Positions 22,401 through 36,806 of a DNA stretch of 64,000 nucleotides are shown in pieces. Numbering within the stretch: the stretch's first letter is position 1; every line of letters starts with the position of its first letter. The stretch comes from Angiostrongylus vasorum. Taxonomy: Eukaryota > Nematoda > Chromadorea > Rhabditida > Metastrongylidae. Below the pieces are notes generated by a model, which was not told the DNA's origin, ran no database searches, and worked only from the letters and a program-made list of their open reading frames with translations. The stretch covers positions 4,324,072 to 4,388,071 of the forward strand of contig JADANN010000468.1 of the NCBI GenBank assembly GCA_018806985.1, written 5' to 3'. Made by a program: the position numbers and the translations under genes.

Positions 22401-25400
22401 GTCGTTCTCGCCACACGGGCAAGCTTCCAACCTTGTTGGAAAATCATGTATGGGTCCTTATTGAATCCGTATATGCGTTTGCAAGAACTTACTTCCTTTT
22501 GACGACCTTTTCATTGATTTTTTACAGATGAAGACCAGAGGGTTTTTTTTAACTTGCAATGACTCCTCTTCAGGCGATGCATCCCTTAGGAAGGGCTTTT
22601 TGCGGGGTATCTTCATCTTCGGATTTGTTTCGGCATCGCACCAGTCAGTTGGAAATCGTTTCGAGAATTGTATGCGAACTCAATTGTTAAAATCATTACA
22701 TATTACCACGGCGCATCGTCGTTGTCGTTCATTATGTTTTCACTAATTGTTTGCTTTGTTAAGGTTCTTTGCTTACTTTCATCGGAAGTACTTTCTTGAA
22801 TATTCCGCAGAACCGTATGAGGTTCGCCCTGTGAAAACGATCAGATCTTCTCGTCATGCTATTTTACTCGTCTTTTCACAACGTTGTTATCTTTTTGGCA
22901 GTCCGCATTGCGGTTGTAAGCTTTCTCGCTGGTATTTTGGCGGACTCTCCATTTTTTGATGAGGCGGGTGATCGCTTGCCGATTTGATCAAGCCTTCACA
23001 GTTCATAAGACGATTTACCTTATGCTGAAATTTTTCTTTTAAGAAATTGGAAATTTAAAAGCGTAAACGTCAAAAAATAAAGTAAGCCCAATTTTTGACT
23101 TCTTATTTACTGCCTACTCTTTTTAGCGGCAGGGTATGCGCTGCGAAATATAACTTTAATGATGCTGAGATATTTGCAAAACTCTGGACCGCAGGTGCCT
23201 ATGGTGGGGAACGAACGCGCTATTGTCCCTTTCCGGGGAGTAGCGCGCTCACCACCACACCATGCGGGTCCTTCGTTTCGCCTGTCTCTCAGCTAGTTCT
23301 ATTGATCTTTTGCCATCAGCAATCACCCGTCAGCGGGATTGATCTGGGGGGCCCAAATCGGCAACGAACCCAGTTAAGCTGAGGCTGCAGTTATAATCAC
23401 AATTTTGACTTCTTATTTACTGCCTACTCTTTTTAGCGGCAGGGGTATGCGCTGCGAAATATAACTTTAATGATGCTGAGATATTTGCAAAACTCTGGAC
23501 CGCAGGTGCCTATGGTGGGGAACGAACGCGCTATTGTCCTTTCCGGGGAGTAGCGCGCTCACCACACACCATGCGGGTCCTTCGCTTTCGCCTGTCTCTC
23601 AGCTAGTTCTATAGCCTCAGCTTAACTGGGTCTCGTTGCCGATTTGGGGCCCCCCCAGATCAATCCCGCTGACGGGTGATTGCTAATGGCAAAAGATCAA
23701 TAGAACTAGCTGAGAGACAGGCGAAACGAAAGGGACCCGCATGGTGTGGTGGTGAGCGCGCTACTCCCCCGGAAAGGACAATAGCGCGTTCGTTCCCCAC
23801 CATAGGCACCTGCGGTCCAGAGTTTTGCAAATATCTCAGCATCATTAAAGTTATATTTCGCAGCGCATACCCTGCCGCTAAAAAAGAGTAGGCAGTAAAT
23901 AAGAAGTCAAAAATTGTGATTATAACTGCAGCCTCAGCTTAACTGGGTTCGTTGCCGATTTGGGCCCCCCAGATCAATCCCCGCTGACGGGTGATTGCTG
24001 ATGGCAAAAGATCAATAGAACTAGCTGAGAGACAGGCGAACGAAGGACCCGCATGGTGTGGTGGTGAGCGCGCTACTCCCCGGAAAGGACAATAGCGCGT
24101 TCGTTCCCACCATAGGCACCTGCGGTCCAGAGTTTTGCAAATATCTCAGCATCATTAAAGTTATAAAGTAAGCCGTTCAAAATACATGGGAGACGTTTGA
24201 AACGTGCCGAATTAAATTGCCCATCTGTTTGAATCTTGCTGCCTAAATATGTTTACTTACCTGAAAACGTGCCTCCATGTTGAATGATACGATTCTGTCC
24301 TGCTCATTGGTGGTCTCCATTCTTTCCATCTGCATGATATGTTCGGTCGCTTTTGTCGCTTAACTTAATCTCCATTACTTGACTAATTTTCATAATTCAA
24401 ATTCTCGACGGAAGAACGGTTTGTGAATAGATGTTTACCCAATTCTTGAAAATGCTTCTGCACCAGTGTAACCGCGAAAAGTTTTAGTAAGACGATGTCA
24501 TCTTGAATTGTAGAAGTTTACTGGTTGATCATAGCAGAGGAATGATCCTGATGATTGAAATGCGATGCGCCGTAGGAACTACACCAAATTAAGAGCGCTT
24601 TCGAAGCCAAAAAGTTCGATACTTTCATCAGGACGCCATTTAAAAGTAGACCCGTACATGGAGTCGCAGCCGTCTTGGCAACGTGTTTACTAACAGGCAA
24701 TTGACGACATGGAAAAGGCATAATACGCCTTTGGAAGTTCCTTGGAGGGAAATCTTGCCTAGCCAACATATTGCTCAGTAAAACGGAAGTTGTGTTAAGG
24801 TCCAGATGACATCATAATTCGTAAAAGACTTTTTAAGTATTGCAGTGTGTTGCCTTGAATTTAGCAAAATGCTCTCTCCTTATCGAATACTTTTTTTGGT
24901 GAGAGTGATGAGATGGCAATAAATGAGAAAAATGAACGAAAATGAGGATTTTTTGTTTTTTTCTTACGGATAGAATTTTCAGCAGTTCAATGAAGCTATT
25001 TTGTCTGGCAATTTTATGCGTGTAAGAAAAGCAATGGTGAACAACGTACTGACTGCTCCTCGTCTAGCAATGTGGACTAATCCGTACGGAGTTAATCTTC
25101 TGCATCTGGTTGGTTTCGTACACTATGCGATTTGCATGATTTATATAACTATAAGATTTGCACCTGAAGATAATTTTATTTGATTAGAATGCCATTTTCT
25201 ATAACGCAACATCAGTCGTCCGTTGTTACGAGTACGGTCTTCATGTGGATTAACGGGTTCATTGTATTGCAAATCCAGCAATGTGCACAACACGTCTGGA
25301 AATGCTGCAGGATACTCGCTGCTTTCTTGACAAGCACATACTAGGATGTTACTATACTGTTTGTTTACAAAAGCCGACGTTTCGGAGTGATTCGCCTTTT

Positions 25401-28400
25401 TTCAGAGCCTGGAAAGGTCAGGTTGACGGCAACTTAGTCAGCCAGATATCTCCATAACTCCAACAGAAAATTCACGAAATCCTACATTTCATTCGCATTG
25501 TAAACAAAGTAACTTCTTCACACACTCACCGTTTTCTGTGACTCTTTCATGAGTATTTCACGTTGTAACAGACCGCTGTTACTGTTGAATTACGATTTCG
25601 ATATGTATATATATACATACATATGTATATATACGTATATATACACATACATATATATACAAGTATATGCACACAAATATATAGGTACATGTACATTACA
25701 TGCGTATATATTTGCATGTATGTGAACATGCATGGATATGTATGTATATCACCTGTATCACCTGTAGTCCCTTTGATCGTCGAGTGACTCGAATGGGCAC
25801 CAGTAAGTCTTCCATTTTTTCCCTGTCGCGTACAAGAGTAGCCCAATGGGTTCTGCTCGCTCTAGGGACTCGTCGAGCATTATGTCTTCCTTCAAGGCTG
25901 CTTGTGAAGAACTCTGACCATCGGGCCCGTGGTCTTCCTGCAGTACGTTTGACATCCCGAGGAATCCAGTCACTAAACGGCTCTTGTCCATCGGTTGTCA
26001 TTCATATGCGTTACGTGTCCGGCCCACCTTATCTTCGATTGTTTGGCGTACAGAACGGCATCTTTGCTTTTTGATCGTCGACGCAGATCGGAGCGTCGGA
26101 ACCCTTCCCTTACTTGTGTGGAACGGGATACTCCTAGCATCGCCCTTTCGACTGCGCGTTCGATGACACTAAGTGACCTTTCATCCTGCTTACGCAGCGA
26201 CCAAGTTTCTGACGCATACGTTAGGGCAGGAAGTACCGTTGAGTCGAAAAGGTGGGCACGGAGTCGGGTGTTCTTTGTTCTCTTCACTACGTCCTCGATG
26301 CTGTTGAAAGCTCCCCAAGGCGCTCGTTTCCTTCTACTCAGCTCTGGATCTAGGTCGTTCATCATATTGATTTTCCGACCTAGATAGATATAACTGGAGC
26401 ATTCGGAGATATTCGTCCCTTTGAGCATGAATGGGGCACGCGAAACCAATCCGTTCTTCATGAACATCGTTTTTGTGAGATTTAGTTGAAGACCAATCTT
26501 TCCACAGGCTTTATCAAAGTCGGTAAGCATACGTTCCGCTTGGCTAATGTTTGGTGTTATAAGGACGATGTCATCAGCAAAGCGAAGATGGTGTAACTGC
26601 CGACCATCGATTTTCACTCCCATAATTATCTCATTCCAGTGTTCGCAAGACGTTCTGGAGGGTGGCGGTAAATAATTTTGGCGAGATGGCATCGCCTTGC
26701 CTAACTCCTCTTTTGACGTCAATGATAATATCGTCGTAGAATGGTGATACCTTGGTTGTGAAATTTTTGTACAGCTCACGAAGAATCTTTATGTACTGAA
26801 TAAGGACTCCTTGACTATCCAGGGCTTCCAAGACTGCTTCTATCTCGACTGAATCAAAGGCCTTTTGTAAATCGGTGAAGGTGAGACAGAGTGGTCTTTT
26901 GTACTCTCGCGACACTTCAATGAGCCTTGTTACCGTGTGGATGTGGTCCATCGTACTAAATCCTTTTCGAAACCCTGCTTACTCACATGGCTGTCCTTCG
27001 TCCAGTGTTCTGTCAATCATGTTTAGGATGACTCGAGTGAAAAGTTTGTAGACGACAGACAGTAAGCAGATTGGGCAATAGTTGCCGATATCCTGTAGGT
27101 CACCCTTCTTGAACAATAACACGGTCTTGCTGGTCTTTCAGTGGGTAGGGACCTTGCATTCGGACAGGTAGTTTACGAGGACTGGCGGAAGGTTCTTCAG
27201 GTGTTCTGGTCTTATCCTGTTCGGACCTGGTGCTGTTCGATTTTTTCACCGACGAAATGGCATGTCGGATTTCGGAAGGGAGAACCGGTGGTGCAACATA
27301 TCCATCCTCCTTTATTTCATATGACGGAAGGTGGACGTGGCTATCGAAGAGATCCGAGTAGTATTCGTGAATAATTTTCTCCATTGCCTTTCTGGGCGCT
27401 GTAACTGTTCCGTCTGGGCGCCAGAGTGCAATCATTTTGGTCTTATAATTGGCGAAGCTTCGGTGGGCTTTGCGAATGCTTTTCCCAGCCTCTGCAGCTT
27501 CCACCATTACTGCTGTTCTTCTCTCTTTAAGATCTTCTTTTATCGCCTGTCTGCACTGTTTTGCAAGTTCGGACGTTAGTTCGCGGTTGCCTGCAGCTCT
27601 TGCGATTCCACGCTGGCGTATTAGCTCGAGTGTTTCTAGAGACAAACGTCTCTTGGTGACTTTCCGGCTCTCAGTTTTCATAGCGCTGACGTGAAGATGT
27701 TGAATGAGCCGATCGTATTTTTCGTCGATGTTTATCGACAACGGCATCTTCCCAACAGCCGACTAATGGATTGAATAAAGTTCCACTTTGCGGTGGTTCT
27801 GGGACTTCGGTTTTTGAATTTAGCGGCTTTTTTCTCCTTTGCGCGAGAAATAGAATCTTGCACGAAGGAGACGGTGGTCTGATCCCGTGTAGAATTTTGG
27901 GACAACAGCGACATCGGTTAGGCAAAAACCTTCTGTTTACTATGATGTGGTTTACTTTCGTTATGGTACTCTCCATTGGGAGACTCCCACGTCCAGCGCT
28001 GAGGGTGGGGCTTCTGGAATTGTGAGTTACCATGGATTGTCTTGGTCACCATGATAAACTCAGACAACCGCTCACCCTGTTCGTTCCATTTTAATCCGTG
28101 GGTCCCCAATGTGACGTTCTTCAGACGTTCTTCTTGGTCCAATCTTGGCGTTGAAATCTCCAATGATGACCTTGAAGAATGTGTGGTCTTCTCCGTAGAA
28201 CTTCTCCAAGTCCATATAGAATGCTTCGACTTCTTCTTCGTCATAATTTGATGTCGGCGCGTAAACGACGAAGATTGTTGAAAGCCGGAATTGATCCACA
28301 TCTTTTTAATCGTAAACGTCCGATTCGGGTTGTAAGTTGTTCGAATGAATCGATGTTCATGGACAAACTGGTGTTGACGAGAACGCCAACGCCGCCAACT

Positions 28401-29155
28401 CCTCTACTGTTGCATGTTCCGAAGAACAGTTTTTCTCCGGTGTCATAGACGGCTTTGAAAGGCTGGCGTCTTCTCGTCTCGGCCAGGCCGATGACGTCGT
28501 ATTTTATCCTTCTTGCTTGCATGAGCAAGTCTTCTATCGAGGAATCGGATGCAGGTGTACGTACATTGTAGGTACAGATCGTCACCATAGTTCTTTGAAA
28601 TCCAGGCAGCTTCCATTGGCTCTGAGATTTTTAGCAACCTCTCCCTACTCGTCCTACCAAACGCTGCGAAATTGGGGGGCTCTTTCGGGGTCAGGGGAAT
28701 GAGGCCCGTAACTGTGTTTAGCATTTTTGATACTCACCTATAGCTTGCTGGGCTCTGAACGTGGGGGTTTGGGTATACTCACGGGAGCTTGCCAGACTCT
28801 CCCAGACTGGACATGGAGCTTATTTGTTGGAGGCGACTTCTAACCACCTCCCATACACTTCCCTGTCACTTGATGGCAGGCTTTTTGGCCGAATTGACTC
28901 GTAGAATACAATCTGCATAAACTAGAACGTACCCACATGCGCTTGCATGAATACGCCCCGTAAATGAAGAAAGTATGTGCCAAATCGGCGCAGCAGAAAC
29001 AGGGAGTGCATCCCTTGGATCCACCTGTGTCTCAGGGAAGCAAAGGTCGCTTTTGGTCCGCGATTAACCCCCTATCCGCCACCTGAGGACGCTCCACGTA
29101 GCCTCGCGACTAACCGGCTCGAGATCCCTCATATGAGGGAGATCCATGGATGTAC

Positions 29156-29220
<65 letters not shown>

Positions 29221-32200
29221 TAGTTAGAATGTGTTGATTACAAATTGTATGTGGCAAAGTAAAGGTAAGATAGCAAGGTAGTAAGACTTGAGGATTGCTT
29301 CTAAAGGCGGACTTTGTTGAATCGCAGTGATGACTGCATGCTTAGTGAACCGAATCCACTCTGAAGAAATCTGCTCGATGAACTCAGTATTATCTTATCG
29401 CAGAGAAAAGCTGCTCTTACGTGTCGAATTCGAGTGTTCAATCAGAATGTTTCTTCGTCTCTTCAACGGACATACTCTCCACGGTGCATACTCCTGCAGT
29501 AACAGTTTCTTGTCGTAAAAGGATCTCGCCCGGAAGGAGTTGCTGCGAATTGCTGAGCTTTGAGAACAGCTTTTTTACGAGACACGCTTTGTATTGAATC
29601 AGTGTTTGACATGCTATTGATATAATACAAAAATTGCAGCAAAAAACCTCTATAAACCACTGAACAGGGGTGATTTCGTTTCATACACTTCATCCCGTAT
29701 TTGTTAAGAGAGCAGCGTTTTTTTTTAACCCACTTAGAATTTGATATCCTTCATAAGAGTGAAAGAAAACTCGTTAATATCAAAGTTTTTAAATCGTGTT
29801 TTTCTCCTGTGACCAGTGTAGAACCTACGTCGCTCATTTTGTATTAACCCAAATATTGTTGGAGTGAAAGGAGATAATGTTTGCTTCTTGTTTACTGCTT
29901 ATGAATATATTTCACTGCAGAATATGATGTGAAATACAACCATCATGATGATGAGATAATTGCAAAAACTTGGACCCCAACCCAGGTTTGCAAATATAGC
30001 ATCGTGGTGAAAGAAAATGTTTGTTAGCACATTTTCTTCCTTTACATGTTTATTTATTATCTGAAAACTCTTTGTCTGATGTTTACCATAGCGTTCTACT
30101 GCTATTGATTTCCAACAGATCAAAAAGCTTATAGCTTTTTTTGTTGCAAATTTAAGCCCATACGAAATACGCTTTCTACTTTCATGGCTACCACAGCTAC
30201 TATAAAGGAACGTAGGTTGGAGGGTCTGCAAGACACAGGAGTGGCGCTCGTCATCGTCCAGATGGCGCATAGTCACCAATGCCCCACGCCAGAATGGGGC
30301 AAAAGGGAACGAGGCGGAAGCGCCCTGACAGTGGTGATCGGACTGAGGACAGGGATGGGGATGATGTTGGAAAAACAATGGGAAGAGTTACCACCACGTT
30401 CCAGCGCTGAGCAACCATATTCATGCTAACAACAAACGATGAGGACGCATGTGATTCTCTCTTGGAGCCCTGTTACTACTGAATTCGAAATGTTCCTTAG
30501 TTTCTTACTCCACTTACATTTTTTCCATCTTCCATTCTTAAAGCAGATATAGGTATGGGAGATGTGCGTTGTTATGAAAAATATGATAAAAAGCTTTTGA
30601 AATCTAAAGATGAACTGCAAGGAGTGTTTTGCTGTCACAATTGATCTGATACAATATTTCAGAATGATCCTTTAAAGTGAACGAAGCACGTTACCCGGTC
30701 ATGTGAACTCTGTGTAGTTGGCTTCTACATGAAATACACAGTGGAATACTCGTAGAAAACGATGAGTGTCCAAAGAACCTGTTTCGAATGCCATTGACAG
30801 TTCTCGTGATTTTTCTACTGGCGTTATGGATGTATTTGGCCAACTAGACTGTAGCCAACCTGACCTTCCCAGGCTATGAAGAAGGCGAAATGTTCCAAAA
30901 CGTTACATTCGTGTATAAAGAGTGTAGTAGCAACCTCGTGTGTGCTTCTTAAGGAAACAGCAAATATTGTTAATCAATGACGAGGTTAATAGAAAGTCGG
31001 TCTTGAGAACTACTGCAAGTTGTGGTGCATGTTTATTTTTAGTGGTGTATGTTTATTTTTATGAAGGGTACCGTAAACATTCTTCTACATGGTCTGTGGA
31101 TTTAGTTATGCCGATCCATGAGATGTGATGAACGGCATGCGGGTGACGATATCGCCACAGTTCTTTGTAGTATTGCTCCAACACTTCTGTCTTCTCGCGA
31201 TAATCTAGGAAAAATACCGTTACATGACGCCGTTGACAAAGGCCAGGTAAATTGCCCGATTGATACTGTTTTTTCGGCTTCATTTTTGTTTTTTTTTGTC
31301 TTCAAATGTATTGTTATGTTATGATCTGCCGTTATTTAGAAGGATATGGTTATTCTGTTTTTGTATTACCCAGTGATACTGTAGGAATTTCTTGTAAATT
31401 GTTTATGTCTGGTGAAAACATTAATGAACAAAGGAAGCTAATGTTGTTTGCCTGGGAGGTTTAAGTGGACTCCAACTCATGGCGCGTTTCATGACGACAC
31501 TCAAGAAGATTAGCTGTCAAGCGGCGTGCGTTAATTCTTTAAGAGCTTGCAGATAATATAGTCTGTGATCTGTCAAATTCAACTCTTCAAGCGCGAATTG
31601 AAACTTCACGGGTTTTTTCACTGCAAAAAAAATGCTCGGTGGTGGAGTGTGGAGAAATACGGGACAAACTGTGAGGAAAATGAGCGCATTTTCTGAAAAA
31701 TTAACATTCTATGCAGATAAATAAGCCACGGTTGATTTTCTAACTTCTCAGGTATGCCGTGTTACTCGATTACTCACATTCCATTCACCAGTTAACGTTA
31801 CCGATCGAAATGGCAATTCTCCGTTATCGCTTGCGTATTCGAAGAATCACGCAAAAATGGTGCGGATATTATTGCAAGCGGGTGCAAATTTTTATCCACT
31901 GGAAACCACTGAACGGAGGTATCCAGATATCTTGAACGTTATTTATCTATCTGAATCAGGGTTGTTATCACGTTCCCATTCCCAGGAGATCAGAATGTCA
32001 GCGGAAACGACGTGCATTTGATGTGCTAGTTAAGCACTCCAGAATGGTTTCTAGCCAAATGCAGCGAGCTAGAAGGAAGGTGTATAGGTGAGTCGTAAGA
32101 AACTTCTCTACTTTTTATCTATCCCTCCATTTATTTTGTCTAGTACATATTGCCTACTGATGCATACAACATGATTATGTGTTTGTTCGTAAGTTAAGAC

Positions 32201-35200
32201 ATTCGTCACGACTTGACGTCATATGTAGTCATATAATGTGGAAATAATGGAATAGCACTGCTCATTTTTAATTCAAGCTATCTCAGCTCATAGTAAAGTC
32301 TAGTTTGAATAAAAAAATGCTAGAAAGTAGATTTCTTTACGTACAAGGTGCGAGTTCTCTTGTTCTAATAAAGTGAAATTCTGATATTTCTGTAATCAAA
32401 AAGCGTATTCCTTTCACTTTAATTCGGCGAAGCTCGTATTTCGAACTTGACAAGCGGGATTCGGTCTAACAAGGTACGATTTTGTTCCACATTCAACGTT
32501 GGTTTCTACGGCTACCGCAATCGCGCAGGATTAGAAATTTAAACCTCGTTCTTACTTTCCGGGGATTTATTTCCAAGGAAATTTAGAAGCGATAAAATCC
32601 AAGAAAGCTCCAAGAAAGCTTTAAAGAAACTATGTGCAACTTTCTGACGACAGAGAAGTGTCTTTTCTATAAATCTGGAAAGTTTTAATCTTTTTTGCTA
32701 CTGTGTTAACACAGAAATTACCAGTTGTCGAGAAATCATCTCCCTCCATTACGAATCTGTTAATAATGATCGTAGGCAAGTTAACAATTCAATAGCTTTG
32801 AAACTACACAAAGACGCAATCTGGGAAGATCTGGAAGGAAGTGCCGTGCTGTTTTCTCGTTTAATTTCAAAATCTGTTATTTTGTTCGAGTTATTTTGGT
32901 CCACTATTATGATTTCATTTGAATTTCAGACTATTAACTGAAGTGCGAACAGCATCTCCATGTTTCACCGCGCCATTCTCAGATGGTCCGGAATTTACAT
33001 TCATTGTACGCGTAATAATCCTATATTTCCATAGACTTTTTTTTCTTTTGTTTTTTCTTTCACTATAGCTGAGGATAAAACGGAAAAAGAAACTTATTCC
33101 TGAACAGTTTTTTGACATTTAATTTTTTTTTGAAGTTGGCGACCAATAGATAACTGTTTTTTGGTAATAACCGAAAATTCCGCTACCAATGACGAAATTG
33201 ACTTAGCGGTAAAATTTTGAATGATGCATGATGAGGTCGAGCTCACGATAACATCGTTGTAGTAATAAGTAGATTGCTGTAGAATTTAATATTCACTGCT
33301 AACTTTTTTATCTCTTACCTATTTTCCTTCAGTTTTGTCACACACCCGCGCCTTATCCTCCAGGAGGACAGTATGGTCATATACTTTTTCTGCACGTGTG
33401 CAGCGTGAGACCAGAAGGAGGAAACGTGAGCTTTTTATTGGATTCCGACGAATCCTTATGTTTTTTTTTAGATGGATTTTGTTCTACTTAACAATTCTTG
33501 GAAAGTTTGAAATGTTGTGGTAGCTTCAAGTACTTTGCTTTAGTGGCAAACGCGTTGCTGGGGTGGACTTCGCCTTTCACAGGCCCCTTTTCATAATGGG
33601 CGTCCGTTGGAGCCGACGAGTATGACAGACCGTGGAGATCATATGATTTTCTTTATCATGCCTGTGCATGGCGTCAATAAGATCACTGTTAGATTATGTG
33701 AAACTGAAGTGTGAGTTGTAGCATTATTAGACAATTCCAACACTTGACAGCTAAATCAAAACAACAAAATTGATTTGATGACCACAAAAGTAGGCATCAA
33801 TTCTATGAGAGGCGCTTCTCCATTAGACAATGTGTCCATTTAGAGTGGCATAAGGCTTATGAGTTCCCTTATGTTAGTATGTTTAAAATACCGAGGTATT
33901 CTTCAACACTGTCGTGCCAAATGACATCTATAGGTGTCATGATGGCTTTGCGGGAGGGGAGTGGCCTCTATAACACCCACGGGTTGTATTTAATTTCTGG
34001 TAGTTTATTTTAAGGTATAGAACTCCTTTCCCGCATTTTTTATTATCAACTGATAGCTTTTAGAACACTGTTACTGTACTGATCGTTGCCCGGGAAAAAC
34101 TCTATAGTTAGAAATATACAAAAAACTCTATCCCGAACGAGTTCACTAAGCAGAAATTTGGGCGCTAATCGATCACTGTTTCAATTCTAATTGCTGTAGT
34201 GGATGCAAGTTATCTTGTAGAGTGTGCGGGTATAAAAAATACTGAAATGGAGACTCGTAAATTGCGAAGCACTTCCAAATTCTGACAATAATGTGTTTGT
34301 ATGACGGACCATAGTAGCACATAGTAAATAGCACCATAAATATCATTCATACCTCTAGAATGGTAGAGCAAAATCTTTTGTGCAAAGCATTCATGTTCGC
34401 AATCCACGAAGTGTTCTAGTTATGGAAAAAATTGCTGTTTATTGTTAAAAAGAATGCTCCCAACGGTTTACCGCCTCATCGTGGGTGGAAGGTGTTCCTG
34501 GGTGTCGGACTGCGATGTACAGCGGGGGGGGATTCATCCTCCCGGCAGGGTCTCCCAAGCTGAGAACGAGTCCGGCGTTTCCATCAGGAAGCCTACCTAA
34601 GAGTAAACCAATACCAGGATCAACCACCGTCTTGGTATCAAAGTCGCATGGTGGTAAATCTCCCTCTGATCCACAAGGGCTGCGATTGCCTGTCGTGGTA
34701 ACGACCTGGGGCAGATTTTGGCCAGGCTGTCATCAGGATTCCAGGGAACCACAGTGGCTTAACCAGCAAATATCTGAAAAGTGGTGATTGTGCTGGGACC
34801 CGCACAACTAGTGAGGACAGGGCGTTCAAGTATCAAGTATCAAGTGTTCTTTAAAAAAAAACAGCAAGTCCATGAAGGCTGGAAATTAGGCGTCGTCCAG
34901 TCCTCAACAAATCTGAGATTAGCCGTCATTGCGAGAGTGTTAAGAGGTTTTTGGAAACACTTTTAAACAATTTTTGGGCTCACCAGTAGAGTTAACATAA
35001 GTGTGGTAGGTTTTGGATCAGCTGTCGTAGAAATTTGCGTTGTCGTTGTCATCAATATCGTTTGATTTTTCGCCTATGAACAATGCTCGCCAGTTGCCCA
35101 TGTTAGCGTTTTCGTTCCAAAGTACAAAAAATTCGGCTACAGCTTCACCTTAACTGCGCTCAGTGACGATTCATGCTAGTTCGATAGTTCCCGTTGGCCA

Positions 35201-36746
35201 GCGTTAACACATATAGAGTAAAGAACTGGCTGAGAGAAAAAGCAAAGCAAAGGCCTCGGTTGGTGTGGTGGATAGCACCTGCGCCCTGGGTAAGAGTAAT
35301 CGCAGCCTCGAAACCCACCTGAGGTTCCAAGATGTGCTCAAATCTCAGCATCCTTGTGTTTGCTGTCAAAATCATACCTTTCCATGAGAATAGGCAGTAA
35401 GTAAAAGTTAAAATATTACAGAAAAAGAGTTCACTATCTCATCTGTGAACATTTTACATCTCAGTAAGCTAAATCAAGTTGCCACTCATATTGCACGTGG
35501 GTAAAGTAGTGTGAACTATCTTTGACGTCATTATCGCAATTTCGACCATTACTTTAGTACAGCAAGAGAAGACAAAATCAGAAGGTCCTTGTGAAGTGCT
35601 TGAAATATTTAATCTCGATAGTCGTACTCATGGCAGCATTGAGAGGTATCCAACTGTACTGCTGTCATGCTTCTACAATAGCCAGGTGTTTAAAGCTTAG
35701 ATTGCGAGTGTAAGAACCATGAAGCTAATAACGAACATAATCTTGCGTCGCCGCCTACTTAATCGGTGTACTTTTAATCTCAGTGTTCGGTACTCTTCTA
35801 GTTTCTCTTTGATATCTTCAATCGTAACCTTTTTTGCTTCTAGTAGGCAAGACTTAAGGCAAACATTTGACATTGTTCAGCTCTCTGAGATCTAGTGTAG
35901 CATGGAAAATCAGCCTGTTATCTGTCGAACATCATCTTCATCGTACGTAGTATACCTATATCCTTTTTTCTTGCCACAAAGTAGATGACAACAAGCACTT
36001 GTGCTGTTCGACTAATAGTTATTGCAATTATCCTTTATTGTCACTATAGCGGAGACAGTGATGGTTTCGGTCGTTACACTTATCTTCTACGTCTATCCAT
36101 TATACATAGTACCTAGTCTACAACGTCTACTCATTACGACTGTTTCATATTTCCAAGGCTTTCTTTACGGCATTTTCCCATTATTTTGGATGAATCCGTG
36201 CTTCTCAAATCGTAACCCCTATATTTGAGGACATTGTGCAACCCAAAGAAAACTGAGCTAGAATGCTTTTAGTACCAGTATTCTAGTCTGTAATTGAAAT
36301 AGTCTGAAATTCTTTTCAGTTTCAAAGTATGTAAACGTTTGTTTTGGGTAAATTTGGAAATAAAGAGGATGCTAATAGTGACGCCTTTTAACGATCCGAG
36401 GATAATCGGTGGAAGAGAAATTTTTTCTGAGACAGTCTTTCGCATGGACGTTTCTTGTCCTTTAGTGTTTCATCATTATAGAGAATAATCTGGGAAGACA
36501 AATCTATTTATTCTGTCAAACTTCTGCAAAGGCGACATATCCTAACGTAATATGGACATGCCTGCATCTTCACCGAAAATGTTGACCGTGTGCTGAGGGA
36601 TTAGTCTGCTTCACCATCTGTATTGAGAAGTTATTATCAAGGAAAAAAAGTTTTTTTGCTATTATTATGGTTTCTACAATTTGTCTCTTTCTCCCCTTCC
36701 CCTCTGTCTTACTCTCTTCCTGTCTGTCTGCCCGTCTCTCTGTCAT

Positions 36747-36806
<60 letters not shown>

